Source of the DNA: an uncultured Spartobacteria bacterium
Lineage (GTDB): Bacteria; Verrucomicrobiota; Verrucomicrobiia; Chthoniobacterales; Terrimicrobiaceae
Assembly: GCA_937919825.1 (NCBI GenBank)
Contig: CALFPA010000051.1
Span: forward strand, 1 to 64,000
DNA: 64,000 nt
Direction: 5' to 3'
The notes beneath the pieces are model-generated. The model had not been told where the DNA came from and made no database searches. It was given only the letters and a program-made list of their open reading frames with translations. Shown piece after piece: positions 60,219 through 64,000 of the stretch. The first letter of the stretch is position 1, and every line of letters starts with the position of its first letter. Position numbers and translations under genes: made by a program.

Positions 60219-60971
60219 TTGCCGAACCTCACTGATTTCACTGCTTTCCAATGGACCCTCGCCGCCCTTGCGGCGTTGGGACTCGGGATGAGCAAAAGCG
60301 GCTTCGGCGGCATGGCGATGGTTGGCATTCTCTTGATGGCCCAAATCATCCCAGCCCGCGAGTCCACTGGCGTGATCCTGCCGATGCTTATTCTGGCCGA
60401 TGTTTTCGCCGTGCGGGCCTTCCATCACCATGCGGTTTGGCGGGTGCTTTGGAGAATCATGCCCGCCGCTGTGGTTGGCGTGATTGTCGGATGGGTTGCG
60501 ATGCCGTTCATCCCAGCTGGTCTGTTCGCCCCGGTAATTGGATGGATTGTCACCGCCCTGCTCGGTCTGATGATTCTCCAAAAGTGCTCGCCACGTTTGC
60601 AGGAGATCGCGGCGGACCATCCAGCCATCGCCTGGCCGCTGGGCGTGCTTGCGGGGTTCACAACGATGATTGCCAACGCCGCTGGCGCGGTGATGACGAT
60701 CTACCTCCTCGCCTGCCGCCTCCCGAAATACGAATTCGTGGGCACAGCCGCATGGTTTTTCTTTTTGATCAATGTTTTCAAAATTCCCTTCAGCGCCTCG
60801 CTGGGTCTGATCACGCCGGAGACCCTGATCTTCAACGCCATGCTCGCTCCCGCTGTGATCCTCGGCGTTTTCGGGGGGCGAATCCTGCTCGGTAAAATCA
60901 ATCAGCAGGTCTTCGAATGGCTCCTGATCGCCATGGCCCTCGCCGGCAGCCTGCGACTCGCGCTCAGCTGA
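60219..60971 (+). CDS. TauE/SafE family inner-membrane transporter
   Basis: 250 residues from a TTG at 60219, five bases after the PEPCK-like stop. About seven or eight hydrophobic segments. The two family repeats appear as LGMSKSGFGGMAMVGILLM near 22 and the related GVLAGFTTMIANAAGAVMTIYLL near 145. The family exports sulfite, sulfoacetate or other small anions, and many members are uncharacterised. Likely co-transcribed with the PEPCK-like gene; a functional link is not obvious. It overlaps the ybeY 3' end by 8 nt on the opposite strand. Confidence 0.87.
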   Translation: MPNLTDFTAFQWTLAALAALGLGMSKSGFGGMAMVGILLMAQIIPARESTGVILPMLILADVFAVRAFHHHAVWRVLWRIMPAAVVGVIVGWVAMPFIPAGLFAPVIGWIVTALLGLMILQKCSPRLQEIAADHPAIAWPLGVLAGFTTMIANAAGAVMTIYLLACRLPKYEFVGTAAWFFFLINVFKIPFSASLGLITPETLIFNAMLAPAVILGVFGGRILLGKINQQVFEWLLIAMALAGSLRLALS

Positions 60972-61413
60972 TTTTGAGAACCGCTGCGAGGATTTTTTCC
61001 TGCGCGGCGGCCATGCGTTTTTCTTGGGCGGGGGTGGTATCGTCGTGTCCGGAGAGGTGCAGGAGGCCGTGGATGGCGTAGAGCGTAAGTTCGGTGGTGG
61101 TGTCGTGTCCAAACTCCCGGGCGCGTTCCGCGGCAATGGGAGCGCAGACGAGGATTTCGCCGTAGGGAAAAGTGATCACATCCGTCGGGCCGGGGATTCC
61201 GAGAAAGTCGCGGTGGACTTTCGCCATCGCGCGCGCGCCGAGGACCGTGATCTCGATGCCAGGGAGGGACGCGAGCTCGGCATGGTTTTTGCGGGCAATC
61301 TGCAGGCAGTGGGGGAGGCCACGAAGGATTAACGAATTCAATTGTTCGCGATCATAAGGCACCGAATGGCAACGGTGGATGAGCGAGATGGATGGGCTCG
61401 AATATTGGTTCAC
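60964..61413 (-). CDS. ybeY: Endoribonuclease YbeY (rRNA maturation factor)
   Basis: 149 residues. The zinc site H3xH5xH is visible as HGLLHLSGHDD with the third ligand place occupied by Asp rather than His, and the preceding LGIPGPTDVITFPYG block is typical. YbeY trims the 3' end of 16S rRNA and takes part in ribosome quality control; it is widely conserved. It overlaps the next gene's stop by 4 nt (ATGA), so it belongs to the same minus-strand transcript as the two genes on its right. Slightly short at the N-terminus but complete. Confidence 0.92.
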   Translation of the reverse strand: MNQYSSPSISLIHRCHSVPYDREQLNSLILRGLPHCLQIARKNHAELASLPGIEITVLGARAMAKVHRDFLGIPGPTDVITFPYGEILVCAPIAAERAREFGHDTTTELTLYAIHGLLHLSGHDDTTPAQEKRMAAAQEKILAAVLKIS

Positions 61414-61805
61414 CGAATTTCGTAATTCGTGCAGACGATCCCTTCTTGAGCCCCGACATGAACCGCCATCAACAGGCGCTGGCCGCGCTGGATGGGCTTT
61501 TTTCCCGAATCCACGAGCACCGGGATGAGATGCCCGTTTTTTCCAGTTTGGACAGAGACAAGAAAGCGACGCCCTGTTCCATCGCGGAGAAGAACATTTT
61601 CCACCGTTCCATCGATTAGAAAATCTTCTTGGCTGATGACGCCATTGTTCTCGAGGTAGTTTTCAACAGGAAATTCGGCAAGATTAGAAAATTGACGGGT
61701 GGCATCTGATTTTAAAAAAACGGCTCCAACGGCAACCAGGAACAGTATGGCGCCCGCGATTAGGAGTTTTTGTTTGTTGAGAAAGGAATTGGAGTTGCGA
61801 GGCAT
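61410..61805 (-). CDS. Small membrane-anchored protein, unknown
   Basis: 131 residues from the ATG at 61805, just after the stop of the upstream gene; an in-frame ATG at 61856 would overlap it. One N-terminal membrane segment (~14-31, LLIAGAILFLVAVGAVFL), then ~100 residues outside with beta-strand character: GVISQEDFLIDGTVENVLLR, GRRFLVSVQT, LIPVLVDSGKKPIQRGQRLLMAV, resembling an OB-like barrel. I recognise no family. It lies between ybeY and the large coiled-coil protein in one operon; DNA is more AT-rich than most of the window. Confidence 0.6.
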   Translation of the reverse strand: MPRNSNSFLNKQKLLIAGAILFLVAVGAVFLKSDATRQFSNLAEFPVENYLENNGVISQEDFLIDGTVENVLLRDGTGRRFLVSVQTGKNGHLIPVLVDSGKKPIQRGQRLLMAVHVGAQEGIVCTNYEIR

Positions 61806-61809
61806 GGGG

Positions 61810-63768
61810 TCAGTTTTTAAGCATGGAGTTCCCGAGAGTTTGTATTTTTCCGACAATTTCCTCGTTGCCGGGGGATTCGGCTAGAGCATTAAGATACCAG
61901 GCGAGAGCCTTGGCAGGGCGGTTGGCTTGCTCGTTGGCGACAGCTTTTGTATGTGAGCCAATAAATTTCGGACATTGACCGGCTAGGCGGGCTTTCCTTT
62001 CAAGGGCGCGGGGGTCCTTGGCAATCGAGTCAGGAAGAGTTTCAAGAACTATCCACGCTTCTGGGTGGTTGCCACGGCGCTCCAAGGAGTCCGATTTCTC
62101 GATGGCCGCACGAAGGGATTTTTCGAGTTCCAACAAACTTTCGTAGTCGGACTTTAATTTTGGGTCGGTTTTTGCTTCCCGCGCTAGCGGAGCAAACTCG
62201 TTCATGCGATCAAATGCAGCACGGTGGTCGCCAGCGGAAACAATGCGTTTCAATTCATCGTAAAGAGCTTGGTTGTTTGTGGCATTGTCTTGGATCGTCT
62301 CAATTTTTTTGGCGACATCCGAGTCAAGGGGAGCGCGGCGCACCGCTATCTCCATGAGTGAATGCATGGATTTTAAATCACGAGCCTTCATGGCGAGTTC
62401 GGCTTGGCGGGCCCAGTGCATGGCTTTCCGAGGGTGTTCCGCTGCGAACGCCTTGAGATCGGCAAGTCCGGTATCGGAACCGTTCGACGCAAGTTCCTTA
62501 ACAAGGCGGTTTATTTCAGCGTAATCCCGGCTATTAACCGCCTCCGCGAGTCTTCGCATGGATTGGCCACCTTGGAGAATCTTCTGCCGACTATCGTAGG
62601 GTATGGTTTGAAGCTCGGGTTGGTATTTAGCCGTTAAAACCATCTTACGAACTAGCGACTCGGCGGCAGCGATCTGATTTTCTTGAAGCATGTTGTCAAT
62701 CGACTCCCGGTCTTTCACGGCATCGCGGACACGGTTAAGAAGGAATGCCTCCATGCCGGTGACCGTGGAAATCACCGGAACTTCAGTAGGTGCGCCACCG
62801 CTCGTAGGAGGCTTGCCGGGAGAGTTCTCGGATCCTCCGCCTCCGCTGCGACCTGAAGGGTAGGCTTCTTGGCGGAGCGCCAGATCGGCACCCTTGAAGG
62901 AATTTCGGTAAAAACCACAGGCAATGAGCGCGTGAATGTAGCGCTGTTGGATCGCAAGCTCGACGATAAACTGCTGAAATTGAAGCTTTCGAACTTCGCT
63001 GGTTACGCGATGCGAAAGAGAGTTTTTTTCATCTTCGCAGCGGGCTATTTCCTTTTTCACATCCTCGATTTGCTCGCGAATGAAATTCCGCTCATCTTGA
63101 GTTTTAGTTTCCCCGGTTAATGGATTAACATTATGGGCCATTTTATGATTCCACTCGAGGCGCTTGCGTTCTGCCTGAAGAGTGGTCAGCTCGCGATTGA
63201 GTTCGGTTTGTCGACGGTTGTCGTCCACGCGACCGCCAGAGAGCGCGGAAATATGACCACGAATACTGCGGCAAATGTCATCATCCTCCGGGTAACTTGA
63301 GAGCTTGAGCAATTTTTCAGAAGCGCGTTGGGGGTTCGAGGAATCCTTCGCGGAGCGGGTGTGGTAGGGACTCTCGGGAACGAGTTCGTTCAGTATGGAT
63401 TTCAATTCGGCGTAGTAAGCATTGCTGCGCTCGATATCTCCCGAATTGGCGCTTAGAAACGCACGGTAATCCGAGGGCATACTCTGAGGCAGAACCGAGG
63501 TGGCTGAAGCCTCTGCGAGTTTTTTCTGGAGCATGGAGACCTGTTTTTGGAAGTCGATTTCGTCGCGTTCCGCTTTGGAGGTCTCCTCTGCAAGACGAAG
63601 CCTCTCCATCTCCACGCTTTCGAAACTAGGGACTACGATGGGTTGATTTTGGATCGTCGAGGGCGATCCCGTGCCGATTGGAGGGGCGGAGTCAGCAGCA
63701 GTGGTTATTTGATCAAAAGCAAAAAACAGCAGAAAAAAAACGAACAGGACAGGGAGGCACTTGTGCAT
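61810..63768 (-). CDS. Large exported coiled-coil and TPR-like protein, unknown
   Basis: 652 residues. A signal peptide (~1-25, FFLLFFAFDQITTAADS) is followed by a coiled coil (~50-95, ERLRLAEETSKAERDEIDFQKQVSMLQKKL), a middle helical region with another coiled coil (~190-275), a Gly/Ser/Pro linker (~325-350) and a C-terminal set of TPR-like repeats (~350-650, with AEHPRKAMHWARQAELAMKARDL and the final ALAWYLNALAESPGNEEI). Periplasmic or outer-membrane-facing scaffold by composition. No enzyme motif. It is first in a minus-strand series with the small membrane protein and ybeY. Base composition is low-GC for this window. Confidence 0.7.
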   Translation of the reverse strand: MHKCLPVLFVFFLLFFAFDQITTAADSAPPIGTGSPSTIQNQPIVVPSFESVEMERLRLAEETSKAERDEIDFQKQVSMLQKKLAEASATSVLPQSMPSDYRAFLSANSGDIERSNAYYAELKSILNELVPESPYHTRSAKDSSNPQRASEKLLKLSSYPEDDDICRSIRGHISALSGGRVDDNRRQTELNRELTTLQAERKRLEWNHKMAHNVNPLTGETKTQDERNFIREQIEDVKKEIARCEDEKNSLSHRVTSEVRKLQFQQFIVELAIQQRYIHALIACGFYRNSFKGADLALRQEAYPSGRSGGGGSENSPGKPPTSGGAPTEVPVISTVTGMEAFLLNRVRDAVKDRESIDNMLQENQIAAAESLVRKMVLTAKYQPELQTIPYDSRQKILQGGQSMRRLAEAVNSRDYAEINRLVKELASNGSDTGLADLKAFAAEHPRKAMHWARQAELAMKARDLKSMHSLMEIAVRRAPLDSDVAKKIETIQDNATNNQALYDELKRIVSAGDHRAAFDRMNEFAPLAREAKTDPKLKSDYESLLELEKSLRAAIEKSDSLERRGNHPEAWIVLETLPDSIAKDPRALERKARLAGQCPKFIGSHTKAVANEQANRPAKALAWYLNALAESPGNEEIVGKIQTLGNSMLKN

Positions 63769-64000
63769 AGATGATATATCTCCAATTGGCGGCTAGAAAT
63801 TCGAGAAAAAACTCACTGAATTGCTGCGCCTAAAATCCATTATGTTAACCGCAAAATTCCACGAATGGATCGAGCCTCCAAAGAGAGTTGAAAATTTCGA
63901 ACAAATACTTGGGTAACCTCCGCTGCGAGGTCTTCCCAAGCCCTCCGGCACAGGGATTCCAACCGGATATAACGGGTGGAGAACTTTTCAAACCCTGAGC
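63769..64000. other. Right-edge non-coding region
   Basis: 232 nt with no credible gene. It should hold the promoter of the 652-residue protein on the minus strand. I see no clear -35/-10 pair, repeat or hairpin. A gene beyond the edge may begin to the right. Confidence 0.4.

Noticed and set aside
1-64000. CRISPR array, prophage, integrase or insertion sequence
   Set aside because: No regularly spaced direct repeats, transposase, integrase or phage structural genes were seen anywhere in the window. The palindromic elements carry no coding capacity.

Overview
This window is a chromosomal segment of a Gram-negative bacterium. The gene set (kdsB for LPS KDO, a C-terminal-Phe outer-membrane beta-barrel, an exosortase/EpsI fusion, a full Bat/MoxR operon, a DUF5069 protein, a very large PPi-PEPCK-like protein) points to Verrucomicrobiota, perhaps the Chthoniobacterales/Spartobacteria side. 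That placement is inferred from gene families; no rRNA is present to confirm it. Most of the DNA is GC-rich. The porin at the left edge, the sensor kinase near 8-10.5 kb and the 61.4-63.8 kb pair are visibly more AT-rich. No rRNA, CRISPR array, insertion sequence, integrase or prophage was seen. There is one tRNA gene (His).

Layout. 0-4 kb: porin with a sigma-54-like promoter, an orphan PotA-type ABC ATPase, rarA, and a small charged protein. 4-7 kb: pyrR-pyrB-pyrC, with two repeat elements between pyrB and pyrC. 7-13.5 kb: secreted polysaccharide deacetylase, a GAF/PAS sensor kinase overlapping a REC-GGDEF diguanylate cyclase, a foldback repeat, a secreted helical-repeat protein and an HD-GYP phosphodiesterase, so c-di-GMP making and breaking sit side by side. 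13.5-18.4 kb: TVP38-type membrane protein, gatB, a CvpA-like protein, aroC, a WcaF-type acyltransferase and tRNA-His. 18.4-27.3 kb: eight tightly overlapping minus-strand genes forming a Bat operon (moxR, DUF58, DUF4381, batA, batB/C fusion, batD, TPR-SH3, DUF3108). 27.4-40.3 kb: housekeeping genes (kdsB, dus, panB, nadK, an EIIA-Ntr-like gene, aldehyde dehydrogenase, aldose epimerase, PAP2 phosphatase, L,D-transpeptidase, HNH endonuclease) plus a clearly decayed ABC-transporter gene.

40.4-47.3 kb: an exopolysaccharide/exosortase operon (initiating sugar transferase, exosortase fused to EpsI, TPR membrane protein) followed by a winged-helix regulator and a beta-CASP RNase. 47.4-48.0 kb: a very small gene overlapping a nucleotidyltransferase-like gene by 88 nt, a possible undescribed two-gene module. 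48-53.7 kb: DUF5069, YjbQ, ResB and CcsA of System II cytochrome c maturation, then pyrD. 53.7-64 kb: a Ca2+-type P-ATPase, a 1149-residue protein that I read as diphosphate-dependent PEP carboxykinase, a TauE/SafE permease, ybeY, and two envelope proteins of unknown role.

The most unusual items are the repeat families lying between genes (a 35-nt dispersed repeat with the same orientation relative to two genes, a 21-bp perfect foldback, and a 171-bp foldback that supplies the C-terminus of a gene), the broken ABC transporter, the PPi-PEPCK candidate and the overlapping nucleotidyltransferase pair. I found no obvious defence island or large novel system; most of the window is ordinary core genome.
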